Shown: positions 1-7,863 of the stretch, in pieces
How positions within the stretch are numbered: position 1 is the stretch's first letter
How the letters are laid out: each line of letters opens with the position of its first letter
Origin: a virus
Reading direction: 5' to 3' (one strand)
Virus record (IMG/VR): IMGVR_UViG_3300046536_000145
Span: 1 to 40,461 of that record
DNA length: 40,461 nucleotides
Notes under the pieces: model-generated
The model's database searches: none
Seen by the model: only the letters and a program-made list of their open reading frames with translations
What the model was told of the DNA's origin: nothing
Program-made: the position numbers and the translations under genes

Positions 1-98
1 GTCGCGTGCCTGATCAGCAGCCGCGAGGATGAAGTTCTGTAGTTCGTCATCCTGCCGCGTATCGGCGGGATTCAGGTTTAGGTGCTTCTTGACGGACA
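1..98. repeat. Left copy of 98-bp terminal overlap
   Basis: The first 98 bases repeat at 40364-40461 with three differences (positions 7, 16 and 91 against 40370, 40379 and 40454). All three fall at third codon positions of the connector gene and are synonymous (Ala, Ala, Val). The repeat joins the two window ends in frame, so it marks circularity of the assembled molecule. Because the copies differ, it is more likely overlap between two population variants than a packaged terminal repeat. Confidence 0.85.
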
Positions 99-405
99 GC
101 AGGTCTACTAGCTGCTCAACGCCTTGAGGACGGACCGTGAATTGATCTTCGCTGGCCCACCCAACGCCGGTTCCCGTGGCAGTCCAGCGGACGAGCCAGT
201 TGCCAGCGGCGGCAACGGACGGGACAACGGCCGAGAGCGCCCCCAGGGGCCCCGTAGCGACTGTGGGATGGGTTACCGCTCCCGTTGGGTCAGTGACCGC
301 CAGAGAGGCCGTCAGAGACCCCGTGGCGGGATTCCCGCTGTCGTCTAGGGCCGTCGCCGTGAGGCCAACGTCCTGCCCCACGTAGTACATGGTCTGTGAA
401 GCCAC
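1..405 (-). CDS. Head-tail connector, N-terminal part (gene crosses the window ends)
   Basis: This is the N-terminal part of a head-completion protein that continues at 40363 on the other side of the junction, for about 297 aa in all. I chose the GTG at 403-405 because TAGGGGGCC lies a suitable distance upstream; an ATG at 388-390 is the alternative. Residues 1 to about 95 are rich in beta-forming, Thr and Gly residues (YYVGQDV, TATALDDSGNP, NWLVRWTATG) and look like an immunoglobulin-type domain. A gp6-like adaptor helix pair follows (LLSVKKHLNLNP, then DDELQNFILAAADQA). In HK97-like phages such adaptors join the portal ring to the tail. The gene follows the basic protein gene by 11 bp in the head operon. 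Confidence 0.75.
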   Translation of the reverse strand, partial: MASQTMYYVGQDVGLTATALDDSGNPATGSLTASLAVTDPTGAVTHPTVATGPLGALSAVVPSVAAAGNWLVRWTATGTGVGWASEDQFTVRPQGVEQLVDLLSVKKHLNLNPADTRQDDELQNFILAAADQARD

Positions 406-416
406 GCGCAGGCCCC

Positions 417-644
417 CTATCGGTAGCGTCTGTTCTGTCGCTGAGTCGAGCCCCGGCGGTCATGATTCGCGCCGTTGTGGTTGGGCGCCGGCCGCTGACT
501 TCCGCGACTCCGCCGGCTCTTACTCTGGGCACGTACGCGGCTTCGGCGATGCGCTCTCAGCGTGTGGCGATGTGCCGCCTTCTGGCGCTTCTTTTCGAGC
601 TTCTTAGCGACCCGGTGGGGAGGCCCGTAGTGCTTAATAGCCAT
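417..644 (-). CDS. Small arginine-rich protein in head operon
   Basis: The product is 75 aa, starting MAIKHYGPP, and lies between the capsid gene (28 bp upstream) and the connector. A strong ribosome-binding site, GGAGGGAGG, is placed 7 nt before the ATG, so the gene is very likely real. The protein is extremely basic: residues 14 to 75 are dominated by Arg, Lys, His and Gln, with no acidic patch and no hydrophobic core. That composition suits nucleic acid or capsid-interior binding. I do not recognise a family. A structural role is inferred only from position and charge, and a shadow frame is unlikely given the start signal. Confidence 0.65.
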   Translation of the reverse strand: MAIKHYGPPHRVAKKLEKKRQKAAHRHTLRAHRRSRVRAQSKSRRSRGSQRPAPNHNGANHDRRGSTQRQNRRYR

Positions 645-671
645 TTACGGGCCTCCCTCCGGAATCACTGC

Positions 672-2009
672 TTAGAACGTCGGGGCGACCAGACCGGTAC
701 CGCCGATGACCGAAATGGACGCCGGGTAGCGTGCCGCCTGGAACGACGCGTAGTTGTACAGCCGAACGAAAACCGACATCTGATTTGCGTAGGTCTGGGC
801 AAACGCCTCGGCGCGAACGTTGGACTCCCAGAGCATGAGGTCGGCGAGACGCGCGACGATGATCGTGTCCTGGTTAGTACCAGCGCCAAGGTTGGTCGGC
901 AGGGTGGCGTCCACGTAGACCGGTAGGCCCATGATGTAGCCCACGAAACCCTGCGAAGCAACCTCACCCGGGGTACCCATGGCGTTGAGCGGACCGCCAG
1001 CATTCGGGACCACTAGCGGGCGGCTCTGACCGTCTAGCGAGGCAACGATCCATGCCCACCGGGTCGGGTGCATGATGATGGTGTCCGGCGGCAGGAAGCG
1101 CTTCGTGTGAACCTGCTGAATCGCGCCCGCAAGCTTGCTGTACAGCAGCGCGAGGGTGGGCGACGCGGAGGTGAACGCGACCGCGTTGGTGCCGGCCAGC
1201 GTCAGGATTCCGGTCTGCTGGCCGGCCGTACCCGAGCCGCTGAGAACCTGTAGGTTGAGCGACTGCGCATAGGCGGCAGCGAGGTCCCCGAGAACGAGAT
1301 CGTCAACGTTCAGCGGGCTCTGCTCGATCAGCTGAAGGGAGATCGTCTGACCACCGGCGATGGTGCTGATACCGCTGGAAATGCTGGTCGTGGTCAGGTC
1401 GGTCACCTGAACCGCGCTGTTCTGCGTGGTCTGCACCGCCACCGCAGTACCGGTGTTCACCTTCGGCACGTTGATGCTGTCAGTGCCCGGCGGTAGCGGG
1501 TGGGACGGGGTCAGGTTCGCGGTAATCCGACCGGGCCGAGCGAGCTTGACGAACTGAGACTCCAGCCACAGAGGGGGCACGAACTCACCACCAGCGCCAT
1601 TTACGGTGCTGATCGCTCGGAACTCAGGGTCAGCAGCACGGCCCCGGTCGTTGCGGGCAAGGCGGTCGACGGCATCCCGGTCGCCCTTGTTCCGCGCCAT
1701 GTGGAGATCACGGAAGTAGGACCGGCCACCGACGCCGGAGCGGTAGATCTCAGGCTCGCTGACGACCTTGACGGCCGCGTAGCGCTTCTGCATCTCGCTG
1801 GCAGCGTCGTCCGCGCGAACCTGCTCGTCCAGTTCCTTGACCCGGGCGTCTAGCTCGCGGATCTCAGTCTCGGCAGCATCGAACGCGCCGGACTCAACGT
1901 CGGTCAGCGCACGGGCCTCGGTCTTGGCGCTGTCGACCAGCGCGGTTAGCGCGGCGGACTTCTCGGACCGCTTGGCCAGTAGGTCAGCGATCATGGAACG
2001 CTTGTCCAT
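672..2009 (-). CDS. Major capsid protein, HK97 fold
   Basis: The product is 445 aa. The start (MDKRSMIADLL) is preceded by CTAGGAGTACATCC, a good ribosome-binding site. The first 75 or so residues are charged and helical (ELDARVKELDEQVRADD), as in the delta/scaffold domain that the prohead protease removes in this family. The rest matches the phage major capsid family, with the usual Gly- and Thr-rich shell domain and a C-terminal region ending in VIGGTGLVAPTF. It forms the icosahedral shell. It follows the protease gene after a 100-bp gap that carries a 22-bp palindrome, so its transcription may be separately controlled. Confidence 0.92.
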   Translation of the reverse strand: MDKRSMIADLLAKRSEKSAALTALVDSAKTEARALTDVESGAFDAAETEIRELDARVKELDEQVRADDAASEMQKRYAAVKVVSEPEIYRSGVGGRSYFRDLHMARNKGDRDAVDRLARNDRGRAADPEFRAISTVNGAGGEFVPPLWLESQFVKLARPGRITANLTPSHPLPPGTDSINVPKVNTGTAVAVQTTQNSAVQVTDLTTTSISSGISTIAGGQTISLQLIEQSPLNVDDLVLGDLAAAYAQSLNLQVLSGSGTAGQQTGILTLAGTNAVAFTSASPTLALLYSKLAGAIQQVHTKRFLPPDTIIMHPTRWAWIVASLDGQSRPLVVPNAGGPLNAMGTPGEVASQGFVGYIMGLPVYVDATLPTNLGAGTNQDTIIVARLADLMLWESNVRAEAFAQTYANQMSVFVRLYNYASFQAARYPASISVIGGTGLVAPTF

Positions 2010-2087
2010 GGATGTACTCCTAGGTTCTGAGAGTGGGAATCAGCCCTAGGTGGTGCCCCGTGGTGCATGGGGTCCGGCGTAGGTGAG

Positions 2088-2109
2088 CACGTACCAAATT
2101 TGGTACGTG
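2088..2109. promoter_or_regulatory. 22-bp palindrome, site 1
   Basis: Perfect palindrome of CACGTACCAAA and its reverse complement, in the gap between the protease stop and the capsid start. It is one of eleven copies, probably a repressor operator or stoperator. Confidence 0.75.
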
Positions 2110-2110
2110 A

Positions 2111-2758
2111 CTAGAGGTTGAGCGCCCGCAGTCTGGCGCCGTACAGCGAGAGATCCGGCACGCTGGCAGAGGATCGCTCCGTCAGCGCGCGGACACGGTC
2201 CGGGTCGATGTCCCGCAGAGCCTCATCCGCCGTCAGGCCGCGAAGTGACGCCCCGTTAGTTGCGGGATTGGCCCCGTAGTTGACCACCGAAACGTCACCC
2301 TTGTTCAGGTTGACTTCGGTGATGTCTCGCTGCGTGTAGTCGGGTGACCACTCCTGCCGGAGGACCTGAAAAGCGAAAGACATCTCGTCCACGTCGCCCC
2401 GGTCCATGGCGCTCTGTAGGTCCCGCACGATGGACGAGTGAGGGTCTAGCTCCGCCTCGACGTGGAGCCCGGTAGCATCCTCTGCGAGGCGCATCGTGCC
2501 GCTCTTAGTCCGCGCCAGCGTCAGGCCAGAGTGGTTAATCTTGAACGGCACGTCGGCACCCTCGCCGAGCGTCTTAGTGAACGCGCCGCGCCGGATTACC
2601 TCCGTGTAGTCGCCGAGCCAGTCATTCATTTCGTACGGCGACTCGGTCACGGAGGCATAGCCGCGAAAAGTAAGGGTTTCACCCCCGCTGCCGTTCGGGG
2701 CGGACGATAGGCCAACCTCCCGGAAAGCGGTACTCCGAGTCTCAACGACATTTCGCAT
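2111..2758 (-). CDS. HK97-family prohead protease
   Basis: The product is 215 aa, near the usual length. The family pattern is visible: FRGYAS near residues 31-36, the catalytic His in KINHSG (H76) and the catalytic Ser in DEMSFAF (S127), followed by EVNLNKGDVSVVNYGANP. It would cleave the capsid N-terminal scaffold domain and itself during head maturation. The ATG overlaps the portal stop as TAATG, implying translational coupling. It sits between portal and capsid, the standard order. Confidence 0.93.
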   Translation of the reverse strand: MRNVVETRSTAFREVGLSSAPNGSGGETLTFRGYASVTESPYEMNDWLGDYTEVIRRGAFTKTLGEGADVPFKINHSGLTLARTKSGTMRLAEDATGLHVEAELDPHSSIVRDLQSAMDRGDVDEMSFAFQVLRQEWSPDYTQRDITEVNLNKGDVSVVNYGANPATNGASLRGLTADEALRDIDPDRVRALTERSSASVPDLSLYGARLRALNL

Positions 2759-3999
2759 TACAGCACCGCCCCCAGAGCGTCGGCCTTAGGCGCGGAAGAT
2801 GACGCGCCGGTGTCCTTCATTGGTTTCACGTTGGAATTCAGCGGAGCTGCAATATCGTCGCCGCCGTCGATCGGGCCATAATTCTCAAGTGCCCGGATTT
2901 CGTTGGTCGTGAGAATCGCAGCAGCGCGGGCAGCGCCGTACATGGCGTATCGGCCGGCCGTGTCCGTTCGCAGTAGAGCGTCAGCGTTGAACCGCGCTGT
3001 GTGAGGCTTCGGGAGCATGGCGGACCACGCATCCTCAATCCGGCCCAGCCATGGCGACAGCGTGTAGGCCAGAAAACCTAGGCCCTGCTGCTCAATGCCG
3101 GTTCCCCACGATGTGGTTTTGTCCACCTGCCCAAGCATGTGCGGGGGGATCCCGAACAGCGTGGCGACATCTAGATTTTGCGCCGCCCGAGTGCCCAGAA
3201 ACTGTGCGTCGTCGGGGGTGACGCTGATCGGCTTCCACTCGGCGCCGCCGGAGAGGACACCGACCGTGTGGGAATTCTTGAGCCCGCCGTGTGAGGCTTC
3301 AAAGGATTCCTTTAGCTGTCGGGCCCGTTCCTTGTCCAGATCACCCGGAACGTGCACGATGCCGGTCATATGGGCACCACTGCCGAAGAACCTCGCGCCA
3401 AATTCCTCGGCCGCGAGACCTAGCCCGATGGACTGGCGAGCGTGCGCAATGACGCTGATTCCGGTCGCACTCTCGGGGTAGCACATGCCCAGCAGGTGGA
3501 CGATATCCCCCGCATCGGCCGGCTTGCGGTCTACTTCGTATGTCCGTTCGCCCGCTTCGTTGAAAACGCACTTGACCCGGTCCGGGTGCAGCACGCGAAG
3601 CCGGGTAGGTCGATGCATGGAATCCCGCGAGACGACAGCGAGATACGCATTGCCCCGCAGCAGCAGCGACACCATGACCTGCGAAAGGCCCGTACGCCGG
3701 GTGGAAAACCGCGTGTCGTTCGCGCCGCCGAAGGGGTCCGCCACGATAGCGGGGGCGGGCTCGATAGTCGTACGAACCTCACCGTTGGCCCGGACCGCGT
3801 CAAGCGGCAGGCAGCTGACAGCGTCGGAGAGGATGCGGACACAGGCGGAAACAGCAATTAGCTGCATCGCTGTGTCTTCCGTGACCGGTACGCCGGACGA
3901 CGTGACAGCGGCGAGCGAGCCATTCGACGGAATGGACCACGGATCGCCACCGCCGGATGGTGCATAGAATCGCTTCTCTAGGCGCCGGAGTAGGCCCAT
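2758..3999 (-). CDS. Portal protein, HK97 family
   Basis: The product is 413 aa, starting MGLLRRLEKRF. I chose this start over upstream in-frame codons because its ATG overlaps the stop of the small membrane gene as TAATG. Recognisable portal features are AVSACVRILSDAVSCLP near residue 50, PNP/RVLHPDRV-type strands, and the late segment TTSWGTGIEQQGLGFLAYTL typical of phage portal family PF04860. It would form the dodecameric ring for DNA entry and tail attachment. The stop overlaps the protease ATG. Confidence 0.92.
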   Translation of the reverse strand: MGLLRRLEKRFYAPSGGGDPWSIPSNGSLAAVTSSGVPVTEDTAMQLIAVSACVRILSDAVSCLPLDAVRANGEVRTTIEPAPAIVADPFGGANDTRFSTRRTGLSQVMVSLLLRGNAYLAVVSRDSMHRPTRLRVLHPDRVKCVFNEAGERTYEVDRKPADAGDIVHLLGMCYPESATGISVIAHARQSIGLGLAAEEFGARFFGSGAHMTGIVHVPGDLDKERARQLKESFEASHGGLKNSHTVGVLSGGAEWKPISVTPDDAQFLGTRAAQNLDVATLFGIPPHMLGQVDKTTSWGTGIEQQGLGFLAYTLSPWLGRIEDAWSAMLPKPHTARFNADALLRTDTAGRYAMYGAARAAAILTTNEIRALENYGPIDGGDDIAAPLNSNVKPMKDTGASSSAPKADALGAVL

Positions 4000-4148
4000 T
4001 AGCCGATCACCCAGCCCAGAATCAGCAGCCCAGCGCCGATCAGCAGCATGGCCATCACGGGACTCCAGCCGAGCACAACCGCCGCCAGCAGGCAGAGCAC
4101 TCCGCAAATGTCGGCAACTTCGGAAATTGCCTCGCGCAGTCGCTTCAT
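3999..4148 (-). CDS. Small membrane protein between terminase and portal
   Basis: The product is 49 aa. The ATG at 4146-4148 has an excellent ribosome-binding site, AAGGAGGCGAGT, that overlaps the terminase stop. After a charged N-terminus (MKRLREAISEV) there are two closely spaced hydrophobic stretches (about residues 15-27 and 33-48, ending LLILGWVIG), so it is probably a membrane hairpin or one long segment. The stop overlaps the portal ATG. Function is unknown; its position in the packaging operon is stable, but no lysis role can be assigned. Confidence 0.72.
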   Translation of the reverse strand: MKRLREAISEVADICGVLCLLAAVVLGWSPVMAMLLIGAGLLILGWVIG

Positions 4149-4158
4149 ACTCGCCTCC

Positions 4159-5670
4159 TTAAAGGTCGGCCCAGGAAAAGAATTCGGCGACTGGCTCGCG
4201 CTCCGGTTCCTGGCAAGCACGCTCAAGCGCCATTACGGCGGAAATGGCAAGGTCGATTTTGCGCGGAGAACCCTTGGCGTCTTTCGACAGCCGGCTACCG
4301 CGAGAATCTGTGCGGATCACGCAGTTGGAAAGGTGCCGCGCTAGGCGCTGGTCACCGGAATGCGTCAGAGTCTGATTCATGACGCTCTCAAAGAACCGCG
4401 TGGTCGCCGGAATCATCCGCGACGGACTTTGCGGGAACTCCACGACCGGCAGACCCTCACCCTCAAGAATCTGATAGGTGCGAGCCCAGCGATAAGGGTC
4501 ACAGACAATCTCGCGAACCTGCCACTTACGGCAAGCGCGCCGGATCTCGTCTTCCACGTCGATAATGGGGACGGTCCAGTCATTGCCGACGCTGGCCGGC
4601 CTTTCCCACGCCGCTACGACGTCCACGTGCGGAGCCACGTCGCCATTCGGCACGCTGACCACAACAAGCGCCGTGCTGTCATTGTTGAAAGAACCATCAA
4701 AACCTAGAACTACCTCGCTGCCGTCCGGAATGGTCACGGATTCGTCAGCGCACTCGTCCCATGCACCGGCCGGCAGCCAAGCTTGCGCCGTGCTCACCCA
4801 TTGGTTAAGTCGCTTTGTGCGGAATTCCGCTTCGGGCGTGCGGAGAACGGCGGAGTGGAAGTCATCCGCCGAGACAATGTCGTCAAACCCGGGGTTTGCG
4901 GCTTCCCACACAGCGCGGTCGCGGTGGTCGGCACCTTCCGGCGCGCCCCACCACTCAAAGTAGAACGTGGGGTCGGGAACCTCACCGCTGGCTACCTGGC
5001 ACCCGTACTGGTACATGCCGTAGCACAGCGAATCGGCGCCCGTGCTGTCCGACTTCACGCCCGCCGTGGTGATGCCCACTAGTAGGGGCTCTGTGCGGGC
5101 GCCCGTGGCTAGCGCCATGACGTCCCACAGTTCACGATTGGGCTGTGCGTGGACCTCATCGAATAGGACGAGGTGCGGGTTCAGGCCCTCTTTGGTGAAC
5201 GCTTCGGCGCTGAGCACGCGGTAGACGCTGCCGGTTGCCGGAAACTCGATTGCGTCCCGGTAGGTCTTGAACATGCTGCCGAATTGCGGCTCAAGCTCCA
5301 GCATCTTCTTTGCCGTGCCGAAGACAATTCTCGCTTGCTCTTTGTCAGCAGCGCACGAGAAAACCTCACCACCACGGGGACCGAATGCTAGACCGAACAG
5401 CGCCACGCCAGCACCTAGGGCCGATTTGCCGTTCTTTCGGGGAACGCCGATCAGCGCCTGCCGATGCTTTAGCCGGCCGTCGGGTCGCCGGGCCAGTAGA
5501 CGGCGCATCATGTCCGTCTGCCAGTCGCGCATCACCATCGGCTCGCCGGCCGAACCGCCTACGCTGTCTTTGGTGACCCGCAGAAACTGAGTGAAGTTGC
5601 CGAAGTCGATCCCATCACCCTTGACTAGATCGGCGGGATCGACGTCCGTGAGCCACAGAGGGCTACCCAT
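4159..5670 (-). CDS. Terminase large subunit
   Basis: The product is 503 aa, starting MGSPLWL with GGCGGAGGCGCTCA upstream. The ATPase domain has Walker A GVPRKNGKS (about 75-83) and Walker B LVLFDE followed by VHA (about 167-175). The C-terminal nuclease has LGFDGSFNND, a central PYRWARTYQ segment and a final RKIDLAISAVMALE, giving the expected acidic residues. It is the motor that cuts and packages DNA with the small subunit and portal. It overlaps the preceding 44-codon gene by 8 bp. Confidence 0.94.
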   Translation of the reverse strand: MGSPLWLTDVDPADLVKGDGIDFGNFTQFLRVTKDSVGGSAGEPMVMRDWQTDMMRRLLARRPDGRLKHRQALIGVPRKNGKSALGAGVALFGLAFGPRGGEVFSCAADKEQARIVFGTAKKMLELEPQFGSMFKTYRDAIEFPATGSVYRVLSAEAFTKEGLNPHLVLFDEVHAQPNRELWDVMALATGARTEPLLVGITTAGVKSDSTGADSLCYGMYQYGCQVASGEVPDPTFYFEWWGAPEGADHRDRAVWEAANPGFDDIVSADDFHSAVLRTPEAEFRTKRLNQWVSTAQAWLPAGAWDECADESVTIPDGSEVVLGFDGSFNNDSTALVVVSVPNGDVAPHVDVVAAWERPASVGNDWTVPIIDVEDEIRRACRKWQVREIVCDPYRWARTYQILEGEGLPVVEFPQSPSRMIPATTRFFESVMNQTLTHSGDQRLARHLSNCVIRTDSRGSRLSKDAKGSPRKIDLAISAVMALERACQEPEREPVAEFFSWADL

Positions 5671-5797
5671 TGAGCGCCTCCGCCTTCCAAGCGCGAGTTT
5701 CCATACGCTTGGCACGGCGCTTACGCCATTTCGGGTACGCCGGAGTATGTCCAGGACAGCAATACTGCACCGACCGAAATCGCCCGAGCATGTGCAT
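5663..5797 (-). CDS. 44-aa basic protein linking the terminase genes
   Basis: This short gene (MHMLGRFRSVQ to ALNG) exactly fills the gap between the terminase subunits. Its ATG overlaps the small-subunit stop as TAATG, and its TAG overlaps the start of the large subunit. A GGGAGA ribosome-binding site lies upstream. The protein has a Cys-Cys-Pro-Gly-His cluster near residues 13-17, then a strongly basic stretch (KWRKRRAKRMETRAWK). It may bind DNA or metal, but I know no family for it. The double overlap is the main evidence that it is translated. Confidence 0.6.
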   Translation of the reverse strand: MHMLGRFRSVQYCCPGHTPAYPKWRKRRAKRMETRAWKAEALNG

Positions 5798-6270
5798 TAC
5801 GTCTCCCGATTCTGGCGACGCGCTAGCATCTCCTCAAAAGCGTTCTTCGCCTTTACCTCGGCCACACCCATTCGCGTTCGGTCAGCGGGGGTGAGGCCAA
5901 GCGCGGCGAAAAGCTTGGCTATTTCCGTCTCGATCGTCGAAAGCATTCCGACGAGAGGGTTGGCGTAGGCGTAGGCCTTATCCGTGAAAAGGACAGGCTC
6001 GCTCTCGTCGAGCAACTGCCGGAACAGCGCGCGGCGGTCTACCTTCTCGCAAGCGAGCTGCAAGGTTAGGTGGTCCGTCTCGGCGAGCCACACACAGCCG
6101 CCTACGACGCTCTCCCACGCTGCCCGGCCCTCCGGTCCAAGGTGGAGCGGCGCGGCCGTCTGGACCCCCGCCACGGGCGCCACAGAGGCAAGTGCGGGTA
6201 GGTCTCGTTTCCCCGGATTGCCCAGCTTGCGCTTACGCTCCGCCGGGACGGGGGGTCGACCAGCAACCAT
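5797..6270 (-). CDS. Terminase small subunit, P27 family
   Basis: The product is 157 aa, starting MVAGRPPVPAE after GGGGGTATCG; an upstream in-frame ATG lacks a comparable site. The RPPVP...KRKLGNPGKR opening is characteristic of the P27-type small terminase family. The helical middle contains LTLQLACEKVDRRALF, and the tail LGLTPADRTRMGV is also typical. It would recognise the packaging start site and recruit the large subunit. It is the first gene of the packaging operon, with a 180-bp non-coding stretch upstream. Confidence 0.88.
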   Translation of the reverse strand: MVAGRPPVPAERKRKLGNPGKRDLPALASVAPVAGVQTAAPLHLGPEGRAAWESVVGGCVWLAETDHLTLQLACEKVDRRALFRQLLDESEPVLFTDKAYAYANPLVGMLSTIETEIAKLFAALGLTPADRTRMGVAEVKAKNAFEEMLARRQNRET

Positions 6271-6450
6271 CGATACCCCCCGGGTCATAATTTCGCGGCG
6301 GTGCGTGTTTCACCTGGGGCCGGGTCCCCATCGAGTGACGAACCGAAGACTGATGTGCCCCCCTATGGGCCCTAATGTCCGTTTCGGGCATCACGCTAAG
6401 TAAACGGCGCAGGTTGCAGCGCGTAGGCGCACGTCAGCAGCGCCAGCGGG
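6271..6450. other. Non-coding stretch upstream of terminase; possible packaging (cos) region
   Basis: I see no credible gene here. The stretch separates the HNH gene from the small terminase and contains GC-rich dyads (GGGGCCGGGTCCCC near 6318-6331 and GGGCCC near 6367-6372). In related actinophages with cohesive ends, the cos site usually lies by the HNH and small terminase genes, so this is the best place for it. The actual cut position cannot be read from sequence. Confidence 0.3.
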
Positions 6451-6792
6451 CTAGGCCGGCCGATCGCGCTTCCTGGCATTGCAGCTTCGGCAGAGCACTC
6501 GGAGATTGTCCTTAGTACTACTGCCACCCTTGGCCTTAGGGATGATGTGGTCCACGGTGAGATCAGCACTGCCATGGGCAGGCACTCCATAGCCAGTACA
6601 CCAGTTGCCATACACAGCCCTGTGCTGGGCTAGGACAGTGGCAGCAGTAGCACGCCACACAGAACCATAGCCACGTGCTGTAGAACTACCACGCTGCTTA
6701 TCCCTCGCTGCCATATAGGCTCGCTGGTGATCGTCACAGCGCGATGGATTGCCTGTTAGTCGCCCGCAATCTAGGCACGGTCGCTTTGGCAT
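6451..6792 (-). CDS. HNH endonuclease next to terminase
   Basis: The product is 113 aa. It has an N-terminal CLDCGRLTGNPSRCDDH zinc cluster, then the HNH core: DHIIPKAKGGSS with N and LRVLCRSCNARK. HNH proteins beside the terminase are needed for efficient cohesive-end cleavage in several cos phages, so a packaging role is likely. The ATG directly follows the TAG of the upstream gene, which suggests coupled translation. A homing role is less likely because the gene sits in the packaging cluster. Confidence 0.88.
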   Translation of the reverse strand: MPKRPCLDCGRLTGNPSRCDDHQRAYMAARDKQRGSSTARGYGSVWRATAATVLAQHRAVYGNWCTGYGVPAHGSADLTVDHIIPKAKGGSSTKDNLRVLCRSCNARKRDRPA

Positions 6793-7143
6793 CTACCAAC
6801 CAAGGGGTAAAGCTGGGCCAGAATCAATCGGCACAGTAGGGGGCAAAGACTCCGGCGCACAATTACATACGGGCGGCGCACTGCACGCCGAAGCATGTAC
6901 GCGCGACGCTGCATCTAGCGGAATCGCATGGGCAGCGCAGGCGGCAATGCTCAGCAGCGTATCGGCTGCCGACGGCAGGGGGCCGAATACCAGCGGCGGA
7001 GCTTGCGGGTCAGCGAGCAGGGTAGCCATTTCGCGCCGAGCATTTTCGGCGGTCACCATAGCGGCCAATTCGGAATCCGTAGGACGGCGATTCCACTGAA
7101 CAACGGCGTTCGCCCCGCAAGAGCGACATAGTGGCGCTGTCAA
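6793..7143 (-). CDS. Unknown protein with N-terminal CxxC pair
   Basis: The product is 116 aa. It starts at TTG behind a good ribosome-binding site (TTAGGGGGATCCA); no better ATG is available. The protein opens MTAPLCRSCGANAVVQW, a possible half zinc ribbon. It has a central helical part (DSELAAMVTAENARREMATLL), and later C and H residues (AACAAHA, CNC). I do not recognise a family. Its placement between two HNH genes and its tight coupling to the downstream one suggest a partner in DNA processing, but that is inference. Confidence 0.65.
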   Translation of the reverse strand: MTAPLCRSCGANAVVQWNRRPTDSELAAMVTAENARREMATLLADPQAPPLVFGPLPSAADTLLSIAACAAHAIPLDAASRVHASACSAPPVCNCAPESLPPTVPIDSGPALPLGW

Positions 7144-7152
7144 TGGATCCCC

Positions 7153-7506
7153 CTAAAACGGTGGCGCGGAAAAGTTGAAATCGGAGCGCGTCTTGAGCTT
7201 GTGGCACGGCCGGCAGAGGATTTGAACGTTGGAGTCGATATCCTCGCCGCCTAGTGCCAGCGGAACGACGTGATCGACGTCCGCAGCAGACGGAAGAACG
7301 CGGCACGGGCATTTCGCGCACTGCGCCCATCCCGCTTCTCGGATTGCCTTGCGCATTCGCGCCGCAGCGTCGTTTCCCCGCGCGATGGCCTCACGGCGCT
7401 TGCGATGGGCCTTGACGGACGGTCGAGCCGCGTAGGCAGCGTGGTGCGTCGCACAGCGGCCACGATGGGTCGCCGGACACTGGCAGTCAAGGCAGGAAGT
7501 AAGCAC
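7153..7506 (-). CDS. HNH endonuclease
   Basis: The product is 117 aa with a GTG start. The first 20 residues carry a C-x2-C and C-x3-H cluster (CLDCQCPATHRGRCATHH), and the catalytic core reads DVDHVVPLALGGEDIDSNVQILCRPCHKLK, split by the usual spacing of the H, N and H residues. This is a second HNH gene in the cluster before the terminase and differs from the 6451-6792 gene. A 22-bp palindrome lies 26 bp upstream. It could be a mobile homing-type nuclease or part of DNA packaging. Confidence 0.85.
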   Translation of the reverse strand: MLTSCLDCQCPATHRGRCATHHAAYAARPSVKAHRKRREAIARGNDAAARMRKAIREAGWAQCAKCPCRVLPSAADVDHVVPLALGGEDIDSNVQILCRPCHKLKTRSDFNFSAPPF

Positions 7507-7531
7507 TGCGACCGCCGATCACGCGAAAGAG

Positions 7532-7553
7532 CACATACCAAATTTGGTATGTG
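7532..7553. promoter_or_regulatory. 22-bp palindrome, site 2 (symmetrical variant)
   Basis: Here CACATACCAAA is followed by its exact reverse complement. Both arms carry the change (G to A, and C to T), so symmetry is kept. It lies between the tRNA array and the HNH gene. Confidence 0.75.
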
Positions 7554-7638
7554 CCTGGAGAGAAGTTATCAGCAGACCCGGCAGTTGCCGGATGGTGGGG
7601 TCCACCCGTAGCCCGTTACGGGGTCGCTGCTGATTCCG

Positions 7639-7712
7639 TAGCCGCTCCCGGACTCGAACCGGGAACCTCGGGCACCTAGGGCCCGCGCCTCTGCCGATTG
7701 GGCTAAGCGGCC
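7639..7712 (-). tRNA. tRNA with UAG anticodon by position (Leu-like), C33
   Basis: A full cloverleaf can be drawn: acceptor GGCCGCT with AGCGGCT, a D-arm, anticodon stem CGGGC/GCCCG, and T-arm CCCGG-TTCGAGT-CCGGG. The 7-nt loop is CCTAGGT, which puts C instead of U at position 33 and UAG at 34-36 (Leu, CUA codons). The variable region is only 5 nt, whereas Leu tRNAs normally have a long variable arm, so its charging identity is doubtful. No CCA is encoded. Confidence 0.65.
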
Positions 7713-7716
7713 ATTG

Positions 7717-7786
7717 CTGGCGCAACAGGACTCGAACCTGTCCCGCACGGCTGATCGACCGTGGGATGCTCCCTTTGCTCACGCCA
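7717..7786 (-). tRNA. Atypical tRNA-like gene, short D region, 8-nt anticodon loop
   Basis: The acceptor TGGCGTG/TGCGCCA and the T-arm ACAGG-TTCGAGT-CCTGT are clear. The D region is only 16 nt and lacks the usual U8. The anticodon stem CACGG/CCGTG closes an 8-nt loop, TCGATCAG (or a 6-nt loop if a T-G pair is added). The triplet GAU is preceded by C. The identity cannot be assigned by eye; it may be degenerate or specialised. Confidence 0.5.
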
Positions 7787-7787
7787 T

Positions 7788-7862
7788 TGGTAGTCTCTGC
7801 CGGATTCGAACCGGCGTTACCGCCGTGATGGGCGGAGTTCTGGGCCGCTGAACTAAGAGACC
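7788..7862 (-). tRNA. tRNA with 6-nt anticodon loop, possibly CAU (Met-like), CCA encoded
   Basis: The acceptor GGTCTCT/AGAGACT, D-arm GTTC/GAAC and T-arm GCCGG-TTCGAAT-CCGGC are regular, and discriminator A plus CCA is encoded. The anticodon stem CCGCC/GGCGG leaves a 6-nt loop, CATCAC, or CCATCACG if the last pair opens. CAU is the most natural anticodon, but no U33 precedes it. Confidence 0.65.
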
Positions 7863-7863
7863 G

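Noticed and set aside
1-98. True direct terminal repeat of the packaged genome
   Set aside because: The copies differ at three sites and lie in the middle of a gene. HNH and terminase gene order and the relationship to phiC31 suggest a cos-type end elsewhere.
7639-7712. Amber-suppressor tRNA (CUA anticodon)
   Set aside because: The loop CCTAGGT contains CTA, but counting from the 5-bp stem puts UAG, not CUA, at 34-36, and many genes here end in TAG without sign of recoding.
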